A stretch of DNA of 64,000 nucleotides from Cercospora beticola (GCF_033473495.1 NC_088939.1:1-64000), one strand, 5' to 3'. Counted from the first letter of the stretch, positions 12,157 to 23,540 are shown. Numbers and translations are program-made. Notes: generated from the sequence alone by a model not told the origin.

Positions 12157-12399
12157 TTAGCTTATATCGATCGAGGTTACTGACTTGCAAGTCAGGCAGT
12201 TCTCCTTCAAGCACTGATTTACCAGCCAGTCGGAGGGGGTTCGTTGTCCATTAGGGGAAGTGTAGCTGTCGTAGCACCAATTTATACAAGGTCCAAGCAT
12301 GGTATTTCCGGTAGGATTGCACTGTGCAGAGCAGTGGAGGACCAGCAGACTAACTGCAAGATAAAGTGAGGTCGAGAAATGCATCGCGGAAAGTTGCAC
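12157..12399 (-). CDS. Small secreted cysteine-rich protein, paralogue 2
   Basis: Single exon, 80 aa from the first ATG; an alternative start five codons later (MHFSTSLYL) gives a more standard signal peptide. Mature cysteines follow exactly the spacing of the gene at 9439-9642 (C-x10-C-x3-C-x20-C-x4-C-x2-C), starting with AQCNPTGN and containing GPCINWC. The C-terminus carries an eight- to ten-residue tail absent from paralogue 1. Same strand, 2.5 kb away: a local duplication that has diverged strongly outside the cysteines. Confidence 0.75.
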   Translation of the reverse strand: MQLSAMHFSTSLYLAVSLLVLHCSAQCNPTGNTMLGPCINWCYDSYTSPNGQRTPSDWLVNQCLKENCLTCKSVTSIDIS

Positions 12400-12814
12400 T
12401 TGACGGTCCCGAAAAGTTGACTGGACGCCTCCTCATATACTATGGAGGTAACTCCGTGGGTATGGTCTCTGTCACGTTGCAGCAGCCGCAGGGACAGGAT
12501 GAGAACGCCTAAAACACGGTAACGGTTCCACTCATCTAGGGCACAAGGTCTTAGGGTAGACAGTAGCCATGTGGTATGAGCCATATGATCGAAATTGACA
12601 TGTGCATACACGTTCTGGAGAAATCATTTTCTCCAAGACCCGCCCGGGCCCAACGTTGGCTGCCCTAAAGCCCTAAAGCCCTTGGCAGATACCTTAGGGC
12701 CAAGCGTAGGAGCTATGACACCCCGCCATTAGAAAGTGGGAATCTGGGAAACGGAGCTATCTACACCGACGGCACCATCGCAATCCCGGTATCACCACAT
12801 CAGCGATCGTCATA
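12400..12814. other. Divergent promoter region between secreted peptide and glutaminase
   Basis: Contains short direct repeats CCCTAAAGC at about 12662-12682. No gene seen. It should carry the promoters for both flanking genes. Confidence 0.4.
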
Positions 12815-14197
12815 ATGAGGTCCCCGATTCCCGACTATTTGAAGCGAGTGCTGGAGCATGCACGTTCCGATGATTCTGGAGCTCCCGCAGGCTACATCGA
12901 TGTACTCGCCAAAGCTGACACCTCTCGATTGGCCGTGGCCATTGCCATGGTAGATGGCAACGTCTACTCGGCCGGCGATGATGAAGTCGAATTTTCCATC
13001 CAGTCCATTTCCAAAGCTTTTGTTTATGCCCTGGCCATCGAGGATGCCGGACTGGAGCAAGTCCTGAAGAAGATCGGCGTCGAGCCTTCAGGAGACGCCT
13101 TCAACGAGCTTTCTCTCCATGAAGGCTCCAATCGACCCATGAATCCCATGATCAATGCCGGTGCCATCACCGCGCACTCGCTGGTAGTCGCGCCCAATGC
13201 AACTGCCGAGCAGCGTACAGACAGGATCTTGAAGGTGATGTCCAAGCTGGCCGGGAGAGAGCTGAGCGTTTGCGAGGAAGTATACGAAGCTGAGCTCAAA
13301 GACTGGGATCGTAACATGGGACTTGCTCATATGCTCAAGGCCGCAGGAATCATTCAGTGTGATCCTCGGGAAGCAGTCAAAGGCTACATCCGACAATGCT
13401 CGATCAACGTTACAGTCCGAGATCTGGCACTTATGGCTGCAACGCTGAGCAATGCAGGCTACCATCCCATCACAGGAGAACGCATCTTCCCGCATGCAAG
13501 CGTACGACAGGTACTATCAGTCATGACGACCTGTGGCATGTACGATGCTGCCGGCGACTGGGTGTCGAATGTTGGCATCCCAGCCAAGAGCGGTGTTGCT
13601 GGAGGTATCCTCGGAGCACTTCCAGGACAAGTCGGTCTGGCTGCCTTTTCTCCTAAACTCGATAGCAAGGGCAACAGTGTGCGTGGAGTGTCCATCTGTG
13701 AACAATTATCACGAGACATGGGCTTCCACATGATGGACGTCAGCCAGATTGCTCGCTCCACCGTTGCCACCAGTATCGCTACGCTCAAGACAGCAGATGC
13801 CCACGACGAAGACTGCCCCCGGCGGATCGCCATCTTCCACATGCGTGGAGCAGTTCGCTTTGCGGGAGCTGAGATATTAACGCGGGCACTGGCACGGAAT
13901 CTGGGCGAAAAAGACCCAAACGATCCAGGATCTGGAGCATACGCGGACGCATGTGCAGTGGTCATCTCCTTCCGCGATGTCTTCTCTCTGAACAAAGTCG
14001 CGCGACGAATTGTGCACGAAGATATCAATCGATTGCTGGCTGAGGAAAAGAACGTGGTTGTCATTGATCCGACGGGCGTCCTGCAATGGGATGCAGATGG
14101 CAAAGACAAGCATCCCAAGGTGGTTGATAATCAGGGCCAGGCTAGAGACTACATCGGAGGTGCAGGTTGCTCTGCCACTGTTGCGGAAGATTGGTGA
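12815..14197 (+). CDS. Glutaminase, bacterial GlsA type, with C-terminal STAS-like domain
   Basis: Intronless, 460 aa. The first about 310 residues are a serine-dependent beta-lactamase-like glutaminase (L-glutamine to glutamate plus ammonia): the catalytic S-x-x-K is SISK at about residues 64-67, followed by the EGSNRPMNPMINAGAI block. A glycine-rich GIPAKSGVAGGI segment matches the family core. Residues about 325-440 look like a STAS domain, an arrangement known from actinobacterial glutaminases. No signal peptide, so probably intracellular. The lack of introns among intron-containing neighbours and the bacterial domain pairing suggest possible horizontal transfer. The adjacent ammonium permease would fit a nitrogen role. 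Confidence 0.92.
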   Translation: MRSPIPDYLKRVLEHARSDDSGAPAGYIDVLAKADTSRLAVAIAMVDGNVYSAGDDEVEFSIQSISKAFVYALAIEDAGLEQVLKKIGVEPSGDAFNELSLHEGSNRPMNPMINAGAITAHSLVVAPNATAEQRTDRILKVMSKLAGRELSVCEEVYEAELKDWDRNMGLAHMLKAAGIIQCDPREAVKGYIRQCSINVTVRDLALMAATLSNAGYHPITGERIFPHASVRQVLSVMTTCGMYDAAGDWVSNVGIPAKSGVAGGILGALPGQVGLAAFSPKLDSKGNSVRGVSICEQLSRDMGFHMMDVSQIARSTVATSIATLKTADAHDEDCPRRIAIFHMRGAVRFAGAEILTRALARNLGEKDPNDPGSGAYADACAVVISFRDVFSLNKVARRIVHEDINRLLAEEKNVVVIDPTGVLQWDADGKDKHPKVVDNQGQARDYIGGAGCSATVAEDW

Positions 14198-15036
14198 TCG
14201 ATGAAATGAGCATCGGCATGCAGACCCTTCGCGGCGCTAATGGTGTATGGGAGCAGGCTCTTACAGGACTCCAGCCTTGAAAGTGTTCAACCGGGTTGTC
14301 ATACAGACCCTTCGAAATGTCTCCTATCGCTCGTGCTCTTCATGCCTTCCTGTAGCATGACTCTCTTTACTTTGATTACTGCCTCCAACAGGACTGATGC
14401 CGACCACTCCATCTCAGAAGGCCAAGTCGAAACGAACTTGCTCTTCTTCCGTGTACGAGCACCGACATATCTTCCGTGTCCCGAACTTGTAGCACACTCT
14501 GGAGCTCCCCGTGGCGTGAGCTTGCTGACCACGGATTTGTGCTCCTCGGATGCTGAACTCTGCTTGGTATCCCGGGCTTTGAAGGCGTCTCACTATTGAA
14601 TTCAGCTGCATCCCACCTTTTCTTCCAAGAATCTATTGCAAAGCTCCAGGCCCAGATTTGTAAACTCTCGATCACAGGAACGGAACGATCTTGGGAGCAT
14701 GTCTTCATCTCCAGCTCGTGCCCAGAGTACCAAGACGTCTTGGCAGTTCGTCCACTGATAAGAGATAGGTGCTGCAGCGGCTTCGATATCAGCCTATCTA
14801 TTCCTCGTCTCCAGCTGACCAACAGGTGTTCGAGTGGTCAAGCGTCGTCGCCACGTGTCAGCCACGTTCCAGCTTTCATGCTAGCTGCATCTTACGCGAA
14901 CGTCCCATCCTGGCTCTAGCTGTTGTGTTATCTCTGGGCGATACGAGTATATGAGTAGCGGAAGAGTCTTGCATGAGGAAGCGATCTCGTTCACAACGCC
15001 ATCGCGCTCACGGACCCAAGACGACCTTCTCCAAGC
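14198..15036. other. Intergenic, no gene recognised
   Basis: Frames on both strands overlap (longest 14376-14822 minus) with no recognisable motif. Promoter of the ammonium permease expected at the right end. Confidence 0.35.
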
Positions 15037-16733
15037 ATGAGTGACATCCAGCAAATCACAGAATGGCCAGCCTACAGGGTCAACCCACAAGGCGGCGATC
15101 CACTGACCCAAGACTTGACTTCACCCTATGACAAGGGCGATCTATGCTGGCTTGCAGTATGCACGATCTTGTGCTGGCAGATCACTCCAGTCAGTCGGGC
15201 TAGGTCCAATTCAAACCATGCATTGTATATGGACTGATTGTCACTAGGCCATCGGCTTTCTCTATGCCGGTATGCACAGACGGAAAGCAGCATTGACAAT
15301 GGTGTTCCAATCGCTGTTCTGTGCATGTGCTTGCGGCATACAATTCTGGGTATACGGATACTCTCTATACCAAGTCCGTTTCGCATCGCTCCCGAAGCCA
15401 GTAAAAATGTTTAACAGTTGATAGTCGCGAGCCACGAATCCATTCTTGGGCAACATGTCGTTAGCAGGACTTCACAACGTCCTTGCCTCTCCTTCTCTCG
15501 CGAACACCGACATTCCAGATTTGCTATACGCCTGCTTCGGCTTCACATTTGTCACAGCTACAGCAATGATCTTGGCAGGAGCGATGCTCGAGCGAGGACG
15601 TCTCTGGCCCAGCATGCTCTTCTTGTTATGTTGGACAACTTTTGTCTACTACGTTCTTGCATACTTCGAGTGGAATCCAAATGGCTGGCTGTACAAGCTT
15701 GGCGTTCTGGACTTTGCAGGCTCTGGTCCTGTACACATCGCAAGCGGATTCTCAGCCTTAGCTTGGAGCATGATGCTGGGTCCTCGAATAAGTGATACGA
15801 CTACGACTGATCGACGGAAGATCATACACCATAAGCCACATAACCCGTTCCTCGTTGGTCTGGGTACCATTCTGATCTGGTAAGTCCAGACGCTAATGAG
15901 ACAGTGAGCGCTTCGACAATCGTGCTAATCGCCCGCATCATCTAGGTTCGGATGGTTTGCCTTCAATGGTGGCTCAACGGCGAATCTCAGCTTACGATCA
16001 ATCTATGTTATGATCAACACAAGTGAGTCACCTCTCCCCTCCCACTAATCTGCGTCAGACTAGACGCTCGATCTGTCTAGACCTCGCAGCATGCGGCGGC
16101 GGCCTCGGCTGGGTCCTCCTCGAATACTTCCACACTCACAAATTCTCCATAATCGGCTTCTGCTCCGGAATAATCTCCGGCCTCGTAGGAATCACTCCCG
16201 CCGCAGGTTTCGTTCCCGTCTACGTAGCAGCACTCATCGGACTTCTCACTTCAGTCTGCTGCTTCTACACGAACAAATACAAATACCTCTTCTCAATCGA
16301 CGAAGGCCTCGATATCTTTGCCATTCATGGAGTCGGAGGCTATGTTGGCGATATGCTCACGGGGTTCTTCGCAGCATCGTGGGTGCCAGCCTTGGATGGC
16401 GTTACAGGAGCAGCGTATGCTGGAGGATGGTGGGAGCAGAATTGGATCCAGATGGGTTATCAGCTCGCAGCTGCAACGACATGTGCCGCGTGGTCGTTCG
16501 TCGTGTCTTGCATCCTACTGTTCATCATCAATAAGATCCCAGGGTGCCATCTCCGAGAGTCAGAAGAGGATGAGATCCGCGGATTGGACTACAAGTATCT
16601 GGCAGATGCTGACTATCAGTGGCTCAGCGGACAGCAGACTCCACTGGAAGGAGTTCCAATCTCGATTGGTGTTGAGTCAAGTAGCCAGAGGAGTGGAGAG
16701 AAGCAGACAATAACCCCGCTGAAAGCCAAATAG
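15037..16733 (+). CDS. Ammonium permease (Mep/Amt family)
   Basis: Five exons: join(15037..15189,15248..15373,15425..15879,15946..16022,16081..16733), 487 aa; all four introns are GT-AG, 51-66 bp, with matching phases. It moves ammonium across the plasma membrane with about eleven helices. Family marks: ITPAIGFLYAGM after exon 1, the pore histidines in PVHIASG (about residue 195) and AIHGVGG (about 351), the NTNLAACGGGLGW block across intron 4 and DEGLDIF before the second histidine. The cytosolic tail is polar, starting after the last helix at about residue 430. Fungal paralogues are usually nitrogen-repressed; no GATA-site analysis was done here. Confidence 0.93.
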
Positions 16734-16902
16734 AGCGTGGCAATTTCATATACAATGTATGCGTTGTGGAAGACATGCTCTGCTCCATACCTCTATCCCA
16801 AATCCCGTTGCCGAACCATTCTGACGACTTCCACATCTTTTCCATCTTGTAAGTTTCAGCTTTTCCTCAACACAACCTTACCCGATCCTCACTGTCATGC
16901 CT

Positions 16903-18801
16903 CTACTTCCCGCCTTGCGAGCTCTGACCCTCACCCTTTCCGGGACCACCTCGGAACTCCATAGCAGCTTGAGCTTCGGTTCCGTTGGCATAAGTGACGC
17001 TGCCAATCTCGCCAGTGTTCAGACCCCAAGCGATGCTATCGAACTCCAAGTTGAGCTTCTCAGCCTGCAAACCTTGCCCGCCGCGGGTAAGGGTGAAGAG
17101 GTTGAAGCCGTTAGTAGGGTAACGGCCAGCTCCGACCTTCTCAAAGCTCCAGTACCAGACGAGCTTGTTGCAGCCAACAACGACATCCAGAGTCTGGATG
17201 CCCTCTGGAGGAGGTGCTTCTACAAATATGTCAGCTCGATGTCCGCAAGAAGCTTCCGATCAACTTACTGATAATGCCTTGGACCCAAGCCTGCTTGCTT
17301 GGCGCTGCAACACTTTGCGCAGTTTGCTGCACAGCGGTTAGCATCGTCTTCAATGAGCTGATTGTCAGTGTCAGATCACTTACAGGCTTGCCTTGCAGCG
17401 ACAAAATCGAGTTCGAGATCTCAGTAAATTGATCGGCAATGATCTGGTTCGCAGTCTCTTCAAGGTTAGGCGCAGTGTGACCAAGGACAGAGATGAACTG
17501 ATCGAGCCATTGTAGACCCTCTTCTGGAGAGATGCACTGGCCGTATGACCCAGAGCCCCCCGCTGCAGCAGGAGACTGCCCACCAGCACCTCCAGGCATC
17601 TGCCCGCCAGTGCTAGGTGGCATCTGCCCACCAGCTTGACGCTTGACAGAACGTTTGCCACCGTAGCCTTGAGGAGATTGTCTGTTTGGCTGAGGTTGTC
17701 CTTGTCCCGGCTGACCGCGTCCCGGCTGTCCTTGACCTGGAGATGAGCCGATTGGCGAAGACTGCTGTCCACCTCGCGGTGGGCCACCATTGCCTTGCGG
17801 AGAGCCGTAATTTGGAGACCCTGGCTGACCGTTGCCAGGTGAAGAGCCGGTGGGAGAAGACTGTCGTCCACCTTGTCCAGGCTGAGGGCCATTCGGACCG
17901 CCTGAAGATGGCTGTCGTCCTGGTTGTCCGCCTCCGGGGGACGATTGAATGCAACACTGAGGTCCTTGGAACTGGAAGTTTCCGCCATTGCCAGCGCCGT
18001 TGCCACCAACAGGAGATGACTGCGTTCCTCCTTGACCAGGCCTGCCACCTTGACCCGACCCTTCATAGAAAGAAGGACCTCGTTGGCCTTGGCCTGCGCC
18101 GCCTTGGCCAGGTCGTCCATTGCCACCGACAGGAGACGACTCAGTGCCACCTTGACCTGGCCTTCCTTGCCCAGGCTGATTTCCGCCGCCGACAGGAGAC
18201 GACTCAGTTCCGCCGTGGCCTGGCTGACCTTGGTGAGGCTGGCCATTGCCTCCTACGGGAGAGGACTCAGTGCTGCCTTGGCCTGGTCTTCCTTGTGCTT
18301 GTCCACCGTTTTGTGGGGTTGCGCCGCTAGGCCTACCACCACCTAAGATTAATTAGCTCCGATCCGTCGTTCAAATCGCGGAGAACCCAGTAGCTCACCT
18401 TGTCCCGGCTGAGGGCCAGTTTGTCCTTGGCCTTGGCTCTGAGGACCATACTGCATGCCATTTCCAGATGGACCTCTATTTGGTCGCTGCCCTTGTCCTT
18501 CTTCTGGCCTTCTTCCGGGAGCTTGTCCTTGTCCTTGACCTTGACCTTGACCGGGCTGTGCATCGCTCTGCGTCCTTCCACCATTCGGTGGCATACCGTT
18601 TCCGGATTGCCCAGGCACGAAAGGAGGCTGTTGACCAGAGCCGCCGTTCATGCCGCCACCATTCTGGCCGGAGCCACCGACTCCAGGTCGTGGCTCTCCT
18701 GCTGCTTGAGGAACGCTATCTCCGCCATAACCTTGGGGACTACCTCCAGCGAGAGTAGTGGTGGCGAAAGCCAGAGCAGCGCCGACGTATGCGAATCTCA
18801 T
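16903..18801 (-). CDS. Secreted Gly/Pro/Gln-rich protein with C-terminal NTF2-like domain
   Basis: Four exons: complement(18399..18801), (17384..18342), (17269..17326), (16903..17219), 578 aa; introns of 56, 57 and 49 bp with GT-AG ends and agreeing phases. A signal peptide (MRFAYVGAALAFATTTLA) is followed by roughly 400 residues of low-complexity sequence with repeated ESSPVGGNG and PGQGQ motifs. A dibasic stretch GGKRSVKRQ, a possible Kex2 site, separates it from a folded C-terminal part starting at CISPEEGLQWLDQFI. That part (about residues 425-560) resembles the SnoaL/NTF2-like domain of fungal secreted proteins. The start at 18801 is preferred over an upstream ATG (18852) because it begins the signal peptide. 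Function unknown; cell wall or extracellular matrix is possible. Confidence 0.82.
17640..18330 (-). repeat. Coding repeats of the Gly/Pro-rich secreted protein
   Basis: Imperfect units of roughly 45-75 bp encode variants of TESSPVGGNGxPGQGxPGQGG. Units are best conserved between about 17990 and 18280. Such arrays often vary in length between strains. Confidence 0.75.
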
Positions 18802-20362
18802 GTTGAACGAGTGTGATGAGAAGCAATGTAGGGAGTGATGAAAGGGAAGCAAAGGCAGAACAGTAACGAAAGATTTAGTCGTAGTGGCGCTCTTTAGATC
18901 TTCTCGAACGCAGGTGCCAGAAAGTGCAATTGTCTGAGATTGGCCTTATAACACCTGAAGCTCGGAAAGAAAAGGACATGACGACTTCGTTGATCCCTAT
19001 CATTCCGTCACGGCTTCCTGGTCTTGTTCCTGGATTTCGAACTCTTCCGAAGTTCTTGAGACACGTGCGATGATCGGGTCAATGCCATTGCGTTGCAAGA
19101 AGCTCAGGATCAGAGACAAATATGGTTTCAGAGGAGGGCTTGCGAAACAAACTCCGTTCCCACGTGCTGCTCGCAAGGCCGAAGTGCTGCTTACACCAAG
19201 TCGGGAACGTGGATGCCGACGCCGAACATGAGTGGAAGACTGACGGCAGACGGGGTGCGTAGTTGTGCACGATGATGGTGATTCCAGGTATGGTGTAGGG
19301 ATGCCTACGAGGACATTTGATGTGATGCTGTCTCGAGACCGTTTCGTCAGCATCTGCACGATCATCATCCTCATTGATGTCCAATGTTCTCCGTGTGCAC
19401 ATGGTGGCAGCTAGTTGGAACGATGAGTACTACGATCAGTCCCCGGTTCTTGATCAGCCACAACACTAAAAGCCTCGACAAGCCTCTGTGATGAAGCAAG
19501 AATCCTAGTCCCGGGCGAGCGTTCTCGATGTACATTTGCGCTCTGCGAGTCAGCCAGCCTGAGACGAGTCAAATCTGCCAGAACTCACCCGAGAACAAGT
19601 TGCAAGTGCGTCGATGTGAAGGGATCACCTGTGCGGAGAGATGTCTTGGAAGCACAAAAGCATTTGCCGTTGAATCCTGTCACAAGTGCCAAATGCAGGG
19701 CAGAGTCATCACATGTTTCATCAAGTGGGTGACGTCTTCGTCTCGAAGGATATTGGGTTTCGCATCGAAACACCTTCAGCACCAGCATCCCAGTTTGCAC
19801 ATGACGATCGTCATTGATGTCAAAGGTAGGGCATCAATCTCCAGTGCCTGCAATGCTCAACGGCCTTGGTGATTAAAGGTGTCAGATGGTGCTCCATTTT
19901 GAGGGGCTTCGTGTCCAGAGTTATTGATCCATGTGTCGACACAATCATATTGCTCGCACTCGGTGAACTTTGCTCATGCCGGTGGCCGCAATGCAGCGCG
20001 AGTTCTATCCATGTGAGGTTTGGGACGAACAGCACCAAATTCGGCTGTCCGAGCGAGTAGCATTTGTGATAGTACTGCCCAGGTGATGAAAGCGAGCTTC
20101 TGGCGTACAAAACCGATGCTGAGGCTCTTTCGAGATGAGATATGTAACCAATATTGCAGCGCAAAGATGAGGATAGAGAAGTGTGAAGCGGGAAAGAGGA
20201 GGAGGTGAGAGGGGCCAGACCGGAAAAGGCACGGGCCGCTAGTGGGCCAATGTCAAGTGAATGACGCAGCACTTGTGTAGCTCTCTGGAGCTCCATCTCT
20301 TCGACACTCACACCACACCTTACCTCTCACCACCTTCAGCACCACCCATTGTACTGCACAAT
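18802..20362. other. Intergenic with possible decayed gene fragments
   Basis: On the minus strand, 19000-19402 and 19585-19870 contain short protein-like stretches; one, DSALHLALVTGF near 19650-19720, resembles an ankyrin-repeat helix. No continuous spliced gene could be built. The right end holds the promoter of the gene at 20363. Confidence 0.35.
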
Positions 20363-21643
20363 ATGGTGCTTGAAGAAGCCACCGCAGGGCCCGACGCCTT
20401 CACCTCCGACTCCGCCCCCTCCTCCGACGCCGACCCGTACTACGGCGACCGCAATCCCACCCAGCTCGCAACACGCGATCCATCGTATATCTCCATCAAC
20501 ACCGGCACCGCCAACGCCATCCACGTCCGCCTCGATGATCTTCCCCGGCCATGGACTTTCTTGGGCGCCGCACCACACCCGCCTCAGCTCGGGACTGCCA
20601 TTGCTCAGTCATGCCAGCAAGCCCAGCAAGTCCTCGGGCGACCCATGCGACAGGAAGAATTGGACGCCTTAGCCTTTCACGCTGCCAAGACAGTACGAGT
20701 TGCTTCATTCGGAGTACCAGCGGGGATGGCAATTGCCAGCCTGTGGGCCTATCGAGGCATGTCGACCTTCCGCTTCCCAGGCTACACGCCCGGTGAGAAG
20801 TTCAACTCAGACCGATTTCTGGCTTTCAAAGGCAGGAACGCGAAAATTGCCTGGCATATGGCGCGGTTCAACGCATATTGGATCATTGGCGCCGTCATGG
20901 GACAAATCTTCTTTGGCTCATACGCTCTTACGCTGGGCACTGCTGGGCGAGCAATGGACCCGAGATTGAAAGAGTTGATGGAGACGTTGCAGAAGCAGGG
21001 CAAGAACAATGGACTGCCTGGGAACAGACAAATTGACCAGACTCCCGGGCGACGAGAGGGCGAGACACTGGACATGGCAAGGCAACGACAGCGAGCACAG
21101 GAGGCGATGAGGGATAACAGAGCACGGCAGCAAGAGGCAAGATCATCGAAAGCAGAGAGTGGTGGCGATGACATGAGTCCCACCGGTGGCGCGTTCGGGT
21201 CGGAGTACGTTGACCTGGGCAGTGCAGCGGTGTCAGATACTGCGATGATGAGCGACGATCAGGCGAGGAGACAGTCGGAGGGTCTGCAACGGCAGCAAGA
21301 GGCGAGCTATTCACGGAGTCGAGAGCCACAACAGAGTCAATCTCCTGTTCAATCGCGGCAGGCGCCCGTGAGAGATGCTTTCTCCACCCAGGAAGAGTCG
21401 AGACCGGCGCAGAGCGGCAGTGCTTGGGAGCGGTTACGACAACAAGCTGTGTCTGGCAAATCCTCGCCTTCAACGTCGACATCCCCTTCCTCAAATCGTG
21501 CAAGGTCAGATGGCGATGACTTCACGTTCTCGTCCAGGGATGAAGACAAGCAGTTGGCTAAATCCGAGGCACAAAAGGAGTTTGATGCTCGAATAGATCG
21601 AGAAAGGTCGGGGAAAGACTTTGACGAGAACAGGCGGTGGTAG
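20363..21643 (+). CDS. Conserved-looking hypothetical membrane protein
   Basis: Single exon, 426 aa from the ATG at 20363; the frame is open upstream to 20261 but that extension looks like leader sequence. Residues about 1-60 are acidic and proline-rich. Two hydrophobic segments follow (VRVASFGVPAGMAIASLWAY and the IIGAVMGQIFFGSYALTLG region, about residues 115-135 and 170-195). The remaining 200 residues are a charged, glutamine- and serine-rich tail (RQRAQEAMRDNRARQQEAR), probably disordered or coiled coil. The basic residues around the first segment could suit an organelle membrane. I do not recognise a named family. Confidence 0.75.
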   Translation: MVLEEATAGPDAFTSDSAPSSDADPYYGDRNPTQLATRDPSYISINTGTANAIHVRLDDLPRPWTFLGAAPHPPQLGTAIAQSCQQAQQVLGRPMRQEELDALAFHAAKTVRVASFGVPAGMAIASLWAYRGMSTFRFPGYTPGEKFNSDRFLAFKGRNAKIAWHMARFNAYWIIGAVMGQIFFGSYALTLGTAGRAMDPRLKELMETLQKQGKNNGLPGNRQIDQTPGRREGETLDMARQRQRAQEAMRDNRARQQEARSSKAESGGDDMSPTGGAFGSEYVDLGSAAVSDTAMMSDDQARRQSEGLQRQQEASYSRSREPQQSQSPVQSRQAPVRDAFSTQEESRPAQSGSAWERLRQQAVSGKSSPSTSTSPSSNRARSDGDDFTFSSRDEDKQLAKSEAQKEFDARIDRERSGKDFDENRRW

Positions 21644-23039
21644 TCTACGTACCGACAGGCAGTCTCAAGACATGCCGAAGCAGACGGGAAAACGCATACA
21701 CGCCACCGAGATGCCTGTCGTTACGGGATTAGAGCAGCATTACTCACAGCCGCCAGTTCACGCTACAACGTGAGCGTAGGCTGGCTCGATTGCACTTGAG
21801 ATGCTTGCGCCGATAGTGACTTCAATCAGTACTGTTGGCAAAAACGGCAAGCATTCCAGCGTCAACAGAGAAGAAACTCCCCCACACGCTCATGCCTGCG
21901 CTGCCAGGTCAACCACTGCTGTAGCAAAGCGCCTACCAACAGCACTATCGCACGGTAGGGAATCGTTTCGGTTACGATGTCAATGCTACAGGTGCTCAGG
22001 ATACCCGGAAGAGGCGGCGGTCAGACTGTTGCCAGCAGGACCGGCTGGTCCAAGAGTAAACAGCTGTGAGATCGCCTCCCTCGTGACAAACTGATCCATC
22101 TGCCAAACAGCCAGTGCTTTGAGGCCACATGGCAGAGGCGTACTAAGCATGAAGGAGGAGCAACCACAGACTGTTCCGTCCGCGAAGTATGATCCACTAA
22201 GTTAATGCAAGTCTTTGCCGAACCGCTCGCTCAAGTTTGGTCCACGCTTGAAAGGCCTTTGCTATTATCATGTTGCTCAGAGACTCTGAGACAGACACCT
22301 GTCTCGCGATGACCAGTCCTTTGCAATTCCGTGTCCTGGCCTAGCACTGGAAAGAACAGATAGAGCGGAAGAACTATACACACCCTCAAGGCCAGGGAAG
22401 GCGATTCTCACAGACTGGGTCTGTATGCGCACATCACGAAAGCAATGAGAGAGAACCAGCGACCTTGGCTGCAACCAACACCGCTTGTTTTGCGATCGAT
22501 GTCGGTCTTCAGCTAGTGGTCGACCTCAACTGGCGAGAGAGCGTCATGACAAGCCATCTCCTGCTGCTAACCTCAACGAATCCACTTACATGCTCTACGA
22601 ACATCGATGCGAGGAGCTCAAAGACTTAGGCACGTGTCCCGCACAAGCTCGTAAAAGGATGGAGCGCCATATAGAGGCTCCTTCCAGATTCAGCTGCCCT
22701 AAGTCTCAATATAGCTTCCAATGGTTCAGAGTTCGAGCTTGATAAGCTAACATACGAGCTGACGGTCTGCCAGATGAGTCAGATCACGAGTCCGAGTGCG
22801 TCTATGGCAATTAGTTTAGGGTTCTTCCCCCAGATCTCCCAAGGGTGTCCTTGCTAGTTTCACGATTTTTACGAAGAGCTCCTGACATCGAGTACATGAC
22901 TCGTGAGTACATCAATATCACGTTCCAGTCGCCAGATTCTTAGTCTCCAGCCGCTTTTCCTATATAATCTACTACTGGCTTGCGACATTAGCTGGTACAT
23001 CAACATCACCAGGTCGCTCGAAGGACCCTACTTACTGCG
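21644..23039. other. Intergenic, no gene recognised
   Basis: Short frames only. The last 80 bp is the promoter of the secreted-protein gene at 23040. Confidence 0.4.
22961..22968 (+). promoter_or_regulatory. Probable TATA box of the 23040 gene
   Basis: TATATAAT lies 79 bp before the start codon, a usual distance in filamentous fungi. Confidence 0.45.
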
Positions 23040-23540
23040 ATGCTTTACAAAACACTCCTCTGTTTGCTTCAGTTCGTGGCTCTGCTCTCCGCAACTTGTG
23101 GAGCCACTGCACTCCCCGATCCTCAGACTTGTTGCCGTAACTACTTGGGCTGTTGTTATCGACCGCAACCTCCTCCACGTCGCACCTCAGTCACCGACTT
23201 CATCGACTTAGCGGTACCTGCCCGAACCCTGCGAGAAGGGTCGACTGATGGAAACCGGATAGCTTATTCGTGGGGTCCTGGCCCAACAGACGGGTCAGTA
23301 CGCATTACTATCAGACGAGGATCGGCCTGGCCGCCAAATCGAAATAATCTTGAAGGCACGATACGACCTACATATTCTGGAGCTGGCCCGCACGGCTTCG
23401 ATGAAGACAACTCGGCTGTCTTGCTGGATTTGCCTACGGTTCTCGAGGAGTACCGGCTAAGTCAACAAGGAACCCATAATCCACCTGTTCCAAGGGGCAG
23501 TATGCGATTGACATTAGTCTACTCATACGATACGACTTAG
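23040..23540 (+). CDS. Secreted protein of unknown function
   Basis: Single exon, 166 aa. A clear signal peptide (about residues 1-24, MLYKTLLCLLQFVALLSATC) precedes a mature region whose only cysteines are four near its N-terminus in the pattern C-C-x5-C-C (CCRNYLGCC). The rest is rich in Gly, Pro, Arg and Thr, without transmembrane segments. No family recognised. A TATA-like box lies 79 bp upstream. A small secreted protein in a subtelomere is a candidate effector by position only. Confidence 0.65.
   Translation: MLYKTLLCLLQFVALLSATCGATALPDPQTCCRNYLGCCYRPQPPPRRTSVTDFIDLAVPARTLREGSTDGNRIAYSWGPGPTDGSVRITIRRGSAWPPNRNNLEGTIRPTYSGAGPHGFDEDNSAVLLDLPTVLEEYRLSQQGTHNPPVPRGSMRLTLVYSYDTT

Noticed and set aside
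12662..12684. CCCTAAAGC repeats resembling interstitial telomere sequence
   Set aside because: Only two units and the wrong repeat length; chance or minor direct repeat.
13459..14118. 219-codon minus-strand open frame inside the glutaminase gene
   Set aside because: Antisense shadow of a strongly supported gene; no motif or splice context.
17686..18330. 214-codon + frame opposite the Gly/Pro-rich secreted gene
   Set aside because: Produced by the repeat composition; the minus-strand model has signal peptide, introns and a known domain.
19585..19800. Ankyrin-like helix (DSALHLALVTGF) on the minus strand
   Set aside because: Only one short match, no repeat series and no spliced gene could be built.
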